NCBI GenBank assembly: GCA_027923505.1
Contig: BROI01000012.1
Coordinates: 310,001 to 374,000 of the forward strand
DNA length: 64,000 nucleotides
Source of the DNA: Mayamaea pseudoterrestris
Taxonomy: Eukaryota; Bacillariophyta; Bacillariophyceae; Sellaphorales; Sellaphoraceae
Direction of reading: 5' to 3'
Shown one piece after another: positions 20,626-31,378 of the stretch (positions within the stretch are counted from its first letter, which is position 1; each line of letters opens with the position of its first letter). Below the pieces are notes generated by a model that did no database searches, had not been told where the DNA came from, and worked only from the letters and a program-made list of their open reading frames with translations. Position numbers and translations under genes: made by a program.

Positions 20626-23265
20626 CTAGTCAATGTCGGGAACATCGCCCATCCAAGATATTTTACACGACTGCCATTTAGTCCAAACAATATCGCCAAG
20701 ACCTCCTCCAAGACCACCGCTTGAGTGCATCTCATTATTCAAACCTGCATTCACACCTATGGCTTCCTCGGATTTCAGTCGCGTGATTTGCAGTGGAGCT
20801 ACCTTTCCACCGCGCAGGCCATTGTAGTGGTAGAGGATAAATGAGTCGTCGTTTCCTTCGTCACGCATTTTCACATTCGAATCTTTTCCACGCGGCGGCG
20901 TTGGCGGATCCGGTTGCCGCATGGGAAAGTCGCTTTCGGGCAGCGTTACTGGAGATCCATTCACCGCTCGATCACTGTGTCGCGAACCATCTCCTTCCGC
21001 ATCCCATTCAGCTTGAAGCTTTCGTGCAAGTTCTTCGTCGCTTACATATCGGTCGTCCACTGTTTCAATTTCCATCGGGCTGCAGGATCGTGCGGCCGAG
21101 TCAACAACAATCACGCCACCCGCTCCCCTGTCACTGTTCAGCTCCAAGTCCATGCGGCGAGCAATGTCTTCATCGCTTTCAAACTGCGTAATAGGAACAA
21201 GCGGAGGCAGATCGTCCACGTCGTTTTCGCCGAATACGGGTCTACCAACCGGAGCTGGTACTATTTGCACTTCGCCATCATTGGAACTGAGCACAGTTTC
21301 GACACTAACTCCCGTCATTAACTTCGACGTGACTTTCCAAAAGTCCTGCCACAAGATGATTGACGAGCCTGGTACTTCAATTGAGGCGGCGATTGCCTGC
21401 TCGGCTCCATTCACGTTTAGTTCCAGTGCTTGAAAGGCCTCTGCAAGTTGATTCGACGCAATGAACCCATTATCTTCCGCGCCATTCACTCCCTTGAATG
21501 CCCGCCGACACTGCTCCAGTAGTCGATCGCTCTCGCTCTCCTTCAAGGCAAGGTCGTCTCCAAACAAGACGGTGAAATGACTCGTCGATCCAACGACAAA
21601 GATTGGAAAACGACTCGATTTGTAGTACGATCCCACTTGACAGTAGCGGAGCGACTCGAGCTGACTCAAGTAACCAATCTCCGACTGCTGCTGAATGCCC
21701 CGACAAAGTATACCCTTGTCGGGACTAAGATTATTGTCAAAGACATTGCTGACTGCTTGTCCAGTGAGTAGCAAATTCATGAGTTCCTGCGAGCAGTGTC
21801 CAAACTGGGCCGTCAGTTTCGATCCGGAGGAATCGTCAAACTCCGACTGTATCAAGCTTTTGCCGCGACTAGCTACCAGTGACATGACGAGCAGCAGCAC
21901 GCCGCCCTCGCGACAAAAGTAGTCAATCGGCGCCATGGACGTGACTGATGGTTGCAGCAGAAAATCGCCAACGACTTGAGACAGCGCGTGTATCCGCTCC
22001 TCCAGTGATGCATTAGAGTCGTCGTTGCTGCCGCCGTCGTGGCGATGGTCGCTGCGAGGAGCCGCAGCAGACTCCATGGGATCGCTGTGTGTCCGTTGCC
22101 GCTTGTTCCAAGCCTCGGAAAGGTGTGGCGTCGATGGAATGGTGTAAACATGCAGCCGTCTGCTGCCAGAAACATTAGTCGTCTTGCTCTTGTCTGCTGC
22201 TGCTGCTGTCCATGGCTCTAAATCGGACCAAATAATGGCGGGTGGCAAGTCCATCGAGCCGCCATTTGCTGTTATACTATTCGTTGAATTTGGTGGCACC
22301 AAGCGAGCGGGAAGGACAATTCTAACTGCATCTGCCGCAACTGCGTTTGATGTCTTGTCGTTGGCGACGTTCATGTTACTCTCACTTTCTCCTGCATTAT
22401 CATGGTCGTCGTCATCTTGACCAGACACTGGTGGCTGCACCACGGCGCGCGCCAAAACGTAGGCAATCGCTCGCGCCATGGCGACTCGCACTATTGGAGA
22501 CGTCAACGCCACATTCTCCAGCAGCTGCATGGGAGCTCTTGGCATCATCAAGTCGCATGATGCATTATTGTTATTATGTTCATTAACAGCAGTCCTCCTC
22601 CCCCACACGAGAATCTTGAGCATTTCCGCTTGCACGGCGGCCAGCACCCCGCACGGTCCTCCAAAGTGCTGCGTCAGTCCCCAGACCGAGTGATGCGACT
22701 GCACAATCTGCGAATACATTGTTGCTGTATTGTCATTTGATGCTGTATTAGTAGCAGTAGCAGTCGTCGTTTGCAAGGTGCGAATGGCTTCGGATAGCCA
22801 CCGACGCTTGTCCTCCTCCGTGGTGGTCATGGAGTCCCACATGATGTCGTGAAAGTCGGAAACGTGATAGGCTTGTCTCGTGTTCCAAACGTTAGTCAAA
22901 TGTGTAAATGGCGTTGGAGCAATAGAAGCATGATTGTCGACTTGTAGTGTTGGTGCTGCAGATGCAGTCTGTGTTTTATGTGTCTCCATCTGCTGCTGTT
23001 CCTCCTCCAACGTTTGCAGACTCAGTGCGAGAGCAGCCTGCAGCTCACTATCCTCATCTGCAACACTTTCGTCAAAATGAACCGTGGCTCGTTGCTTCGG
23101 TGATGCTGCAGACGCAGATGTATTCGGCAGATTGTTCGAGGTGGCAAATGACCCTCCACTGCCCGTCAAGGCTTGTAGCCGTCGCTCTCGAAGCTGCTCC
23201 GGCGTCAAGACTGGGCTCGTTCCGCCGCCAAGGCTCTGTCCACTAGTGGTAGTCGGTGCATCCAT
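20626..23265 (-). CDS. MINDY-family deubiquitinase (MINDY-3/FAM188A-like) with UIM and EF-hand-like region
   Basis: Cleaves polyubiquitin (MINDY enzymes favour K48 chains). 879 residues, one exon. The catalytic cysteine is Cys205 in FGGPCGVLAAVQAE, the family signature, preceded by WGLTQHFGG. The histidine is His563 in VGSTSHFTVLFGDD, and the preceding block QSEIGYLSQLESLRYCQVGSYYKSSRFPIFVVGS is typical of MINDY-3/4. Between them lie long Ser/Asp-rich inserts that make this protein nearly twice the human length. An N-terminal UIM (DSELQAALALSLQTLEEE, about 70-88) and an EF-hand-like FKGVNGAEDNGFIASNQLAEAFQAL just after the His match MINDY-3. Two further motifs near the C-terminus, DEDIARRMDLEL and SDEELARKLQAEWDAE, may also bind ubiquitin. 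The Met at 23292 is an alternative start. Convergent with the TRF-like gene, 127 bp apart. Confidence 0.88.
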   Translation of the reverse strand: MDAPTTTSGQSLGGGTSPVLTPEQLRERRLQALTGSGGSFATSNNLPNTSASAASPKQRATVHFDESVADEDSELQAALALSLQTLEEEQQQMETHKTQTASAAPTLQVDNHASIAPTPFTHLTNVWNTRQAYHVSDFHDIMWDSMTTTEEDKRRWLSEAIRTLQTTTATATNTASNDNTATMYSQIVQSHHSVWGLTQHFGGPCGVLAAVQAEMLKILVWGRRTAVNEHNNNNASCDLMMPRAPMQLLENVALTSPIVRVAMARAIAYVLARAVVQPPVSGQDDDDHDNAGESESNMNVANDKTSNAVAADAVRIVLPARLVPPNSTNSITANGGSMDLPPAIIWSDLEPWTAAAADKSKTTNVSGSRRLHVYTIPSTPHLSEAWNKRQRTHSDPMESAAAPRSDHRHDGGSNDDSNASLEERIHALSQVVGDFLLQPSVTSMAPIDYFCREGGVLLLVMSLVASRGKSLIQSEFDDSSGSKLTAQFGHCSQELMNLLLTGQAVSNVFDNNLSPDKGILCRGIQQQSEIGYLSQLESLRYCQVGSYYKSSRFPIFVVGSTSHFTVLFGDDLALKESESDRLLEQCRRAFKGVNGAEDNGFIASNQLAEAFQALELNVNGAEQAIAASIEVPGSSIILWQDFWKVTSKLMTGVSVETVLSSNDGEVQIVPAPVGRPVFGENDVDDLPPLVPITQFESDEDIARRMDLELNSDRGAGGVIVVDSAARSCSPMEIETVDDRYVSDEELARKLQAEWDAEGDGSRHSDRAVNGSPVTLPESDFPMRQPDPPTPPRGKDSNVKMRDEGNDDSFILYHYNGLRGGKVAPLQITRLKSEEAIGVNAGLNNEMHSSGGLGGGLGDIVWTKWQSCKISWMGDVPDID

Positions 23266-23423
23266 GCTGCTGCTTGCAAGATGTATATACAATGAATGGA
23301 GCGACGGCGAGAGTCATCGAGCGATGCATCGGCGAATGAATGGTGACGTTTTCAAAAATGTCGCAGCGAAACTCAAAGTGTCGCATCCGTTAACAAAAGC
23401 TCACAGAGCCGAAACCATCACCG

Positions 23424-23550
23424 CATTACGATTACGATGGCAGTATCATACTATTACGATGACAATGGCAGGATCATACTGTATTTCACCGCATTACGAT
23501 TACGATGGCATGATCATACTGTATATATCACGACGATGACTATAGAGCCG
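23424..23550 (+). repeat. Short imperfect direct repeat (CGCATTACGATTACGATGGCA...ATCATACTGTAT)
   Basis: The motif CGCATTACGATTACGATGGCA is present at about 23424 and again at about 23490, each followed within 40 bp by a GATCATACTGTAT-like string (about 23473 and 23511). Period about 66 bp. It lies between the MINDY promoter and the 3' end of the next gene; no coding role is apparent. Confidence 0.6.
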
Positions 23551-23622
23551 ACAAGAACTGTAGTAGATAAACAAGTTCTTCAAATGCTCGTCATGTTTCA
23601 TCCTGCGTCCTTCCACTCACTG

Positions 23623-26044
23623 TCAGTACTTTCCATTTAAACTCAAATGGTACGCAAGCCCTTTTTGCATAAACATTTTGAACATTTCGAATGCGGCAGC
23701 TCCAGCAGTGTCCGACGCCTTGTCTTGCAGTGACGGAAGTAAATTTTCCGTTGCCAACAAAAAGTTGTTGACCATGTTGGAACTCGTCGTGATGCTGTCG
23801 ACAACTTTCAGCAAGTTGAGCTTTTGAATTTCCATAATGTTGCGTTCCTCTTCGTTAGCGAGCGTCACCGTCAACGCATTACAAGCCGCGCACACGATGA
23901 CTCTCTTAAAAAAGTAGTGTCGCTTCGACTCGTCGACAGCATGAAACGTGTGGCACTCCATCAAGCCGTGTTTGATGAACGCACGACACATGGAAAAGGC
24001 TTCGATCGTCGTTTCTGCAAGCTCACCCTTTTTGTCATGCCATGATGGAACGGCGCACTGCATGGCATCCAAGCACCATTCCATCTCAATGCCTGCGTTC
24101 TCCAATGCGGTGGCGTTGAGCGTACGTGAGACGGTTTGGCGTCGTTGCAAAATGCCCAGCAGCTCCTTCCGGCAGGCCTGCAGCGCCAACGTTTCTTCGT
24201 CAGCACGTAATACTTGTATGCTTTCAAAACGGCCGTCATGGGCGACGGCATCAGATCAGCGGCATCACTGACTTTCGTAAGATCGGAAGCGTCCGTCTTG
24301 TATGGAGCAGGCGCGGCTACTGGCGGCAGCTTCGCATCGGCGGTATCAATGAAGGGTTCCGTAGAGTCGTTCGTCTTGAATCGCGTCGGCGCGCGGTCTC
24401 GCGCCATGCCGCTGGGATCATGCGACGCAAAGCGCTTGCGGGGCGCACTCGCTGCGGAGGACGATGACATTGAGGGGGACCAACGACTGGGTATAGGCAA
24501 TGTACGATGCATCACCTAGTTTGCGCAGAAAAAATGAGACTAAAATGCCCGTGCCCATGGTTGTCATGACGTAATCAGCAGGGTCTTGGTCCGCTCGATA
24601 GAGCTTCTTCAACCCATTGAATAAGGCTCTATAGTTGTTGATGAGGCCAGCACTGCAGCCCTGTTGCGCGAGCAGGTCGCGCTTTGCCTCCAGCAAGGAT
24701 CCAGTTAAAGTATTTTCTTCATTAACTTTGAAGATTTCCATACGATTTTTATATAAAGTGCTGGCCATGAACTGGTGAATCACATTGACACACAGGGCCG
24801 CGCCAATCTTAGTTTGCGACTTGTTTTGGAAAATGTCGGTAGCAAAGCTTAATGGATTCTTAACGTGCCCAGCGATTTTTCGTGACGCGTCAAAGAGAGG
24901 CTACATTGTATCGTGTTAGCTTCATGTTTGTACGTATGTATCCTGGTTGATATGTTTCATTTCACTTACATCTGTGGAGACTGGACCGTACACAAGGTGC
25001 GCCAATGAACGAGCTGTACTGCGCAACTTTCTGTTCGAGTCATCCTTCTTGTAAGCTGCCTGAAGAAAGCGCCGGAGCGTCGAATCATTGGAAGCACCAC
25101 CGTCGCCCAAAACCAAGGCATTGCCCACGGCGATCAAGAGAGCCATGATATTGGCATATGTCGCATGCTTGGACATACTGTCAATCTCGTAGGAAATGAC
25201 ATGCCCCGCGCCGCTTCCCGAGTCGGTCGCATAGTCGACGGCGCCTGGAACAAGCTGAGACGCCAGTGGAGCGGTAATGCACTTGGAGTCATGAGCAACG
25301 GCGTCCGACACGTTGATATGCATCATATGAATCTGGTCCTTATACCCAATGTGCTTTTGGTGCGAGGCTGTCGATTAAATTGTGTGTGAGAATGGAATGA
25401 ACCGTGACACACCAAGGAACTAAATACTTACCGATGGCATGAAGCATCAGCTTTTGGATTTCGTCGCCACCTTCTTCAACATCAAACAGCGGCAAGTCAA
25501 GGTTGGTACAGGCAACGACATATGCGATGAGAAGCTTTGCGGTTGCTTCATAGTATCCAGACTGTTGCGCCATGATCGTCTCCCAGTCAACGTTAACATT
25601 GGATACACCGACTTGGGAGGACTCATTTTGGATCTTTTTAATCGCAGCCCGCATATGATTGATTGCTTTACTCATTTGCTTGCAGACAATCTTGAACTGC
25701 TCCTCCGACTTTGTCAGAATGGAGTCGACATTACCTTGCTTGACGTAGTCGTCAACGTCCGTCAATTTATCCTTCAAACCATCTTTTATAGTCTGATCAT
25801 TCTTCTCATATTGACGTTGCGCTTCTTTGGATCCTCTGTTTGTCTTGCGTCGAGATTTGGGTTCTGGCTCCAAAAAGCTCTCATCGGATCCACTCTCGTC
25901 GTCGGATGGCTTGCCGTTGTCGTCATGCTTCTTTTGGACGTGAGTCATTTTGATCGTACGAGACAGTGAATCTGATCCCGTCGTTTCGACCTCTTCGTCT
26001 TCTGTATCCGAACTAAAAGAAAAATGGGTTGATTTGGATGGCAT
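23623..26044 (-). CDS. Unrecognised multi-exon gene with two apparent reading-frame breaks
   Basis: Exon 1 25432-26044, exon 2 24970-25367, exon 3 from 24900 down; introns of 64 and 69 bp with GTAAGT donors and AG acceptors keep one frame through GHVKNPLSFATDIF...LGDASYIAYTQSLVP. The frame then changes at a run of five C residues (24474-24478 on the plus strand, as G): reading one base fewer gives LVPSMSSSSAASAPRKRF and a long open stretch to about 24205. There a second one-base shift leads from KAYKYYVL into ADEETLALQACRKELL and on to the stop at 23623. Either these are indels in the sequence or the gene is decaying; a second gene starting at MSSSSAASAP is the alternative. The N-terminus is acidic/Ser-rich, the rest helical, with Lys/Glu-rich coiled-coil potential at about 75-150. 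No domain recognised. Confidence 0.55.
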
Positions 26045-26251
26045 GGTATCGAGTATTGTAACCTTCAATGTTTGTTGCTTTTTGGACGTGAAGATGCGTC
26101 AATCGCCACCCTTTGGCAAAATGGGAGGCTGCCACAACGAGTGACGAACGTCAATGTTTGCGCGATCACTTAATCATGTTTGCATGATCACTTAACCTTG
26201 ATTGTCTTTAGGCTGTCACGTGTTTACAGACCTTGCCGAAATCGGCCCGTA

Positions 26252-26550
26252 TTCTCCATGGTCGAATTCAGCTCATCGGAAATCGCACTCGTCGAAAACC
26301 GGACTCTCGGAAAGTTGGTCCATCGCCAAATTGCATCGCAGCGATACTCAGTCGAGTCGCTCCAGTAGTGAGAGTGCTCCATCGCGACGAAATAATGGTA
26401 ATGGATGGCGCAGTCCTTTTTTCTCCATGGTCGAATTCGTGTTGTCGGAAATCGGCTTGGTCGAAAAACAGAACAATCGCCAAATTACGTCGCAGCGAAA
26501 CTCATTCGAGTCGCTCCGGTAGTGAAAGTGCTCAACCGCGACTAAATTTT
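26252..26550 (+). repeat. Tandem duplication (two copies, about 169-bp period) upstream of beta-propeller gene
   Basis: Copy 1 begins TTCTCCATGGTCGAATTC at 26252 and copy 2 begins with the same string at 26421. Both go on through TCGGAAATCG, CGCCAAATT, CGTCGCAGCGA (or GCATCGCAGCGA) and GAGTCGCTCC-GTAGTGA-AGTGCTC to GCGAC-AAAT. Similarity by eye is about 75-80 per cent, so the duplication is not recent. It ends about 150 bp before the start of the downstream gene, so it lies in its promoter. Confidence 0.7.
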
Positions 26551-26700
26551 TCGACGCAAGCACGATCCGAACTCCGTATCACTCACCCACCAGCACAAGC
26601 AAAGCCATCATACAAAATGAACATCCAGCAAGCAACGAAAGGCAAACAACAAAATTTTACATCACATCATAATCTACTAGTCAATTACTATAAAATAACC

Positions 26701-29301
26701 ATGTCGACTGCTGACATGACGACCATGGACGTGGAGCAGGCAAATGCTGGAGACTCTGCTGTCAGCAATCACCGCAATCGCAATATCGTCGTGCGCCTCG
26801 TTCTTGCCACTTGCGCCGTGGCATTGATTGCCTGCGCCATTGGAATTCCCTTGGCGCGGCGCAACAATCATGACAGTGAAGAACAAGAACAGGTGGAGAC
26901 AACGTCAGAGTCGGGTGAGTCGTCATTGAAGGGAGTGCAGTGCTCTAATCGTCGTGTTGCGTCTTGCTCACTCGTTCCATTCACATTGTCTTACACACTT
27001 GCAGGAGGCGCCACTTCCTCGTCATCATCGAATCTTTCCTACTTTGGCGCCAACGTGGTCCAGCAGTACGAGTCCAAAGATGAACTTGGTGCCGACTTGC
27101 AGTCGGCCGGCTACTTGTTGATCAATCAAGTCGTCAAGCGCAACACGCACGTGCCGGGCTACGACTCGGCCGGCTACGGGCAATCCAATCCGTACGCGAC
27201 AAGCGATAGTGATAACAATACTGGCGGCAACACTCCCGAAGCATCCACTATCACAAACAGCGACGCGACGCGCGATTCCTCCTCCACGACGGACTACGGC
27301 ACCAACAATCAGGAAGACGGCGTCGAGGAGGGCGATTTGGTGGTTTCCGACGGCAATGTGACTTACGCAGCCTACGGCGACTACATAATTGCGTTTCGTG
27401 CTCGGACGGGTGAACAAGTGTTGGAGCTGCGCATGCCCTTCAACAAGACGACGGACGACAATTGGTACGGCGGGCCGGCCGATACTGGCATGCTCATTGA
27501 TTCGCGCATCATGATGCGCATGCCATCGATTCGCACGCTCGTCGTTCACGAGGAAAGCAAGCGTCTCTTGGTGATTTGCGATGGACTGGCGCCGTATAAC
27601 ATTGCGGAAACTAAAGACGCTGCACTGCCCATTCTCTTTGAACGCTACGGCACGCACCTTCGTCTCTACGACACAAACAGTCTTCTTGCGGGCAACATGG
27701 AGCCCTTGACCACTTACGACGTGAACGGCAATTTCAACGCCGTCCGAGTGATTGACGGAAACGCCCACGTCATGACGACGACGGGCGTCGACACCAACGC
27801 TTATTTGATTGCGCCCTTTGAAAGAAGCAACTACGCCAACATGACGGATGATGAATTCGTGGCGGCCGTCCAAACCAAGGCGGATCAGGCAGTGGCAGAC
27901 TTTACCACCAAGCTTTTGAGTGAAATTACCCTTCCCAGCGGCGTCGTTCCAAATTTGGCGCGGATTAGTCTCTACGCCGACGAGTCGAGTGTTAATGATG
28001 GAAAAAATGAACCCATTGTTGCTCCCATGAACTTGTACGCGCAAATCACCTCGTTCAGTATGACTGGCAACACGATTGACCCGACGGCATCGGGAACCTT
28101 TTCCAGCGACTACTGGGCCCGCTTTTACGCCTCCACCGACACCATTGTCATTAGCACGCAAGGATCCAAGACGATTGAACTGCTGACGCGTCCCGACGGC
28201 ATGGAGAGACACACGTCGATTGAGCAAACGTATTTCACCTCCTTTACCATTGACGGAGTCACAACGACGCCACACTCGGTTGGTAAAGTCAATGGATACT
28301 TGCTGAACGAGTATGCCATGGATGTTTTGGAAGATGAGCTTCGCGTCGCCGTTACAGTGTGGAACAGTACGTGGGTGTATGATCCAAACTGGCAAGTGGA
28401 CGACACCATTATTCCGGTGCAGGAAGGTGGTCGGCGGCAATTGAGACGACGACGCATGCAAACCACCACTGAAACGGTTGCTCCCGAGGATGACTGGATG
28501 CTTCCGAACGACGACGTGACGCAAAACTTTGTCATTGTCTTGCAAATGCCCGGCCCCAGCAGCGAGCAGCCGGGCGAAATGCAGATGGTTGGTCAGGTGC
28601 AGATTGGCAAGCCCGACGAAACCATTACTGCTGTGCGATTCTTTGACTCGATTGGGTATGCCGTCACGTTTGAGCAGACGGATCCGTTTTACGTACTCGA
28701 CCTTGCCAATGGTCCCTCCATTCTCGGAGAGGTTGAGATTACTGGATTCTCCAGCTATTTGCACCCCATCAACGACGACAATACCTTGATCCTCGCCATT
28801 GGTCAGGAAGCAGACGATCAAGGCCAAGTCCTTGGCTTGCAGCTCACAATCTTTGACATGAGCAGTCCTTCGTCGCCAGTGGTGCTTTTTCGTCATCAGA
28901 TTGAGACGAGCACCAACGTTGGCTCGTACAGCGATGCGCTATGGGACTTCAAGGCTGCTCGCTACAGCGCCGGACACTTGATTCTTCCCATGGACATGTA
29001 CCCCATGTACGCCAATGCGACTGACATTGAAGCCTTTCATGGGTTTCGCACGTTTGCCGTTGACGAGAGTGGCATTATTGAGGAATGCAGCATCAACAAT
29101 GATTTAGGCACTTCAGATGCAAATAGCTGCTACTGCGGCGGAGGCTTGCCGCGGCGCAGCATGATCTTTGACGGAAACGTGGTGACCATGCAGAGCGACG
29201 TTGTCATGAGCACCAACATGAACAGCTGTCAGCAGCAGTGGCAGACGATTATTGATGCTGGCGATTCCACGAATCAAGATTGCTGCGGCGGAATTTGGTA
29301 G
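26701..29301 (+). CDS. Membrane-anchored beta-propeller protein (PF09826-type), two exons
   Basis: Exons 26701-26914 and 27005-29301, with a 90-bp GT-AG intron (GTGAGT...CTTGCAG) that is a multiple of three and free of stops; retention would insert 30 residues (SSLKGVQCSN...). The spliced product is 836 residues. Residues 29-50 (VVRLVLATCAVALIACAIGIPL) form a signal anchor. The family signature follows: VQQYESKDEL, TTDYGTNNQEDGVEEGDLVVSDG (compare N-x-Q-x-x-GVDEADxVKTDG of bacterial and archaeal members) and GDYIIAFRA. Later VGKVNGYLLNEYAMDVLEDELRVAVT matches the G-x-xxGxLLNQFSMDE block. Role unknown; members are secreted propellers. Start at 26701 is chosen because it precedes the anchor; upstream in-frame Mets from 26233 read through the promoter duplication. 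Confidence 0.85.
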   Translation: MSTADMTTMDVEQANAGDSAVSNHRNRNIVVRLVLATCAVALIACAIGIPLARRNNHDSEEQEQVETTSESGESSLKGVQCSNRRVASCSLVPFTLSYTLAGGATSSSSSNLSYFGANVVQQYESKDELGADLQSAGYLLINQVVKRNTHVPGYDSAGYGQSNPYATSDSDNNTGGNTPEASTITNSDATRDSSSTTDYGTNNQEDGVEEGDLVVSDGNVTYAAYGDYIIAFRARTGEQVLELRMPFNKTTDDNWYGGPADTGMLIDSRIMMRMPSIRTLVVHEESKRLLVICDGLAPYNIAETKDAALPILFERYGTHLRLYDTNSLLAGNMEPLTTYDVNGNFNAVRVIDGNAHVMTTTGVDTNAYLIAPFERSNYANMTDDEFVAAVQTKADQAVADFTTKLLSEITLPSGVVPNLARISLYADESSVNDGKNEPIVAPMNLYAQITSFSMTGNTIDPTASGTFSSDYWARFYASTDTIVISTQGSKTIELLTRPDGMERHTSIEQTYFTSFTIDGVTTTPHSVGKVNGYLLNEYAMDVLEDELRVAVTVWNSTWVYDPNWQVDDTIIPVQEGGRRQLRRRRMQTTTETVAPEDDWMLPNDDVTQNFVIVLQMPGPSSEQPGEMQMVGQVQIGKPDETITAVRFFDSIGYAVTFEQTDPFYVLDLANGPSILGEVEITGFSSYLHPINDDNTLILAIGQEADDQGQVLGLQLTIFDMSSPSSPVVLFRHQIETSTNVGSYSDALWDFKAARYSAGHLILPMDMYPMYANATDIEAFHGFRTFAVDESGIIEECSINNDLGTSDANSCYCGGGLPRRSMIFDGNVVTMQSDVVMSTNMNSCQQQWQTIIDAGDSTNQDCCGGIW

Positions 29302-29359
29302 TTTCATTTATAAAACGAGTGCATGAGAATTAAAAGCATTTCATACCTGTATAAGCACA

Positions 29360-31045
29360 TTAATTTATAATTAGATCATTTACAAGCAAATCATCTTCAT
29401 GCAGTAATTGTAGCCACAGCGCCATTTCCGGCGGCAGATTCGTAGTCAGCGGATGATGCCTTGACTCCCTCGAGATGCCTCTGAAGTAGTTGACCATGGA
29501 GTGAGCAGCAAGCGTGGAGCGCGTCGTGCTCTTTTCGGCTGCTGTCACTGCCACTTCCATCCACTGCTCCGGCGTCAGCAAGTAGTGCGGCTTGTTCACG
29601 TCAAAATGAACGACATGACCACGCACTCCACCCAGTTTGCGAGCCGCCCTGCCACGTAGATTCCTTTGATGCGACGGCAGTGCATTCTTGGTAACTTCGG
29701 CGACAAAGTCTCCTTGGCACTGATCCGATAACGTGACGAAGCGATGGTAACGCTTTTGCAGCATGCTGCGCAACCGCGGTGCCTGCGCCATGGCCGACTG
29801 GAGAAACAAGTGGTCGGCCACTTGCGGAGCGCCAAACGTCCACAGTGTCAGCTTGGATACTGGCACTTGCGGAAAGTTGAGCAATATGTCGAGCGCCATG
29901 ACTGCGAGCACGAACAAGGAAAAGGTGAAAAACAGTGAGTATCATGTTTGCGACACTCGACGCAACGCAACTCTACAAGACTCACTCGTCGCAATGCCGC
30001 CACCGAGCGAGTGGCCCACCAGTTGCACCTCGCGTCCACTTTGCAAAACATGGACGACTAGCTCGCGCAGAATGGTCATGAGTTTCGTGTTGTGCACCCG
30101 ACAGCTTCCATTCTTGCGGCGGTGCACCAGGGGACTATTACTACTTGTCGAGTTTGTCGAATGTACATTCTTCAATGTATCCGCTGGATGATAAAGCCAG
30201 CAGTTACCAAAGTCTCGGTCCAATATTGGAATCATTGACAACGTTCCATTACCACGCGTCTCGTTGCGTCGCCCCAGTCGTACGACGGACCCCCGCTCGA
30301 CGCGCCCGTAGGCATTCAAAAAGCCCCGATGCATGGACCCATTCACGTGAAACAATTGACCATGCTTGGCAGGCTCAAAGGTTTGCATGTTCGTGAAAGC
30401 ATCGGCCAACGAAACCGTGCCGCCAAAGGCCAACTGCAAGTTGTGGTGAATGTCCAACGAAACGAGCAAGTCCGTGTCGTGAAAGTTGACGCCGGGCGCC
30501 AGCGATGGCTCGTGCCAGTTGTAAAAGTAGTAAACAAAGGTGTATTCGTCGTTGCGTTTGCCGTCTTGTTGAACAAGGTTCCTTGGCATTGTCGATTGTC
30601 GCTTGCTTTCGAAGCAAAGCATTGGACTTGCCTGTAGCAGCAGCGCGACAATCGACTGCCTCCATGTTTTTGCAGCAATGATTAAGGAAAAGCCAGTGAT
30701 ATAACCACTTGATTCTACGATTGGTTGCTTGTGAAAGTGCCAATAGGCCAAGCTCGCCAATACGGCCATGCGATAGGCACGCTCGGGTTGACGGAAACGG
30801 TGTTTGTATAAAGCGCAGCGAGTGCGATTCACATGTTTCTTTTTGCGTTTCTTCTTATTGCGTTGCGTTTTCTTCAAAACAGTAGTGTTAGCATTTTGCT
30901 TTTGCATTTTCAAATCGTTTTTACTCTGAAACCATGATCGTTTCGAAACTCCATCGTCAGCTGCTGCTGCCGTCTCATTCGTCGATGCGCTTGCAACTCG
31001 AGACAAGAGACTCCATAGCAGTAGCAAGCATGGAGAGGACTTCAT
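29360..31045 (-). CDS. Secreted class 3 lipase (alpha/beta hydrolase), two exons
   Basis: Triacylglycerol lipase-type serine hydrolase. Exon 1 29986-31045 and exon 2 29360-29901; the 84-bp GT-AG intron lies six codons after the nucleophile elbow, and splicing gives GHSLGGGIAT-IMALDILLNFPQVPVSKLTLWTFGAPQVAD, the class 3 pattern (GHSLGG followed by the TFGxPxVAD strand). Product 533 residues. Residues 1-20 (MKSSPCLLLLWSLLSRVASA) are a signal peptide, followed by a very basic stretch (KKTQRNKKKRKKKHVNR). The oxyanion/lid region includes LLVSLDIHHNLQLAFGGTVS and HRGFLNAYG. The catalytic Asp and His are probably in the C-terminal exon (VHFDVNKPHYLL), by position only. Several NxS/T sites suggest glycosylation. 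Confidence 0.85.
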
Positions 31046-31378
31046 GCTACCTCATGGTAATGATGAACGTCAAGCTATGTAAATGTAATGTAGAGCTGCC
31101 AATAGTCGGCATCGATTAATGATTAATGCAAGTGACGAATCGATGATTGACATCAAGGTGCGCAATTATCGTAGCGGTACTCTTTCAAAACCACTGCGAT
31201 TTCAAATCAAAACCGCTACGACGCCAAGCATGCGGCGCTCGCTTCGTTCGTCCACACACAAACACAGCTGCTGCAGTCGACTCCAATATAGTATCCTTGT
31301 CTCTGCTTACAACCTAAAAGTTATATAAGTAATTAACTCAAATCTACGAAAGCTGCAATTATCAAGAAAGATCTAATC
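31046..31378. promoter_or_regulatory. Divergent intergenic region between lipase and symplekin
   Basis: 333 bp between diverging genes; AT-rich towards the symplekin start. No further element recognised. Confidence 0.3.

Noticed and set aside
27025-28896. 623-residue open frame on the minus strand
   Set aside because: It is antisense to the beta-propeller exon, is rich in His/Val/Arg as expected from a mirror of coding sequence, and has no family motif; the plus-strand protein has clear family blocks.
29942-30191. Plus-strand frames opposite the lipase gene
   Set aside because: Antisense to the GHSLGG exon; no motif or plausible start.
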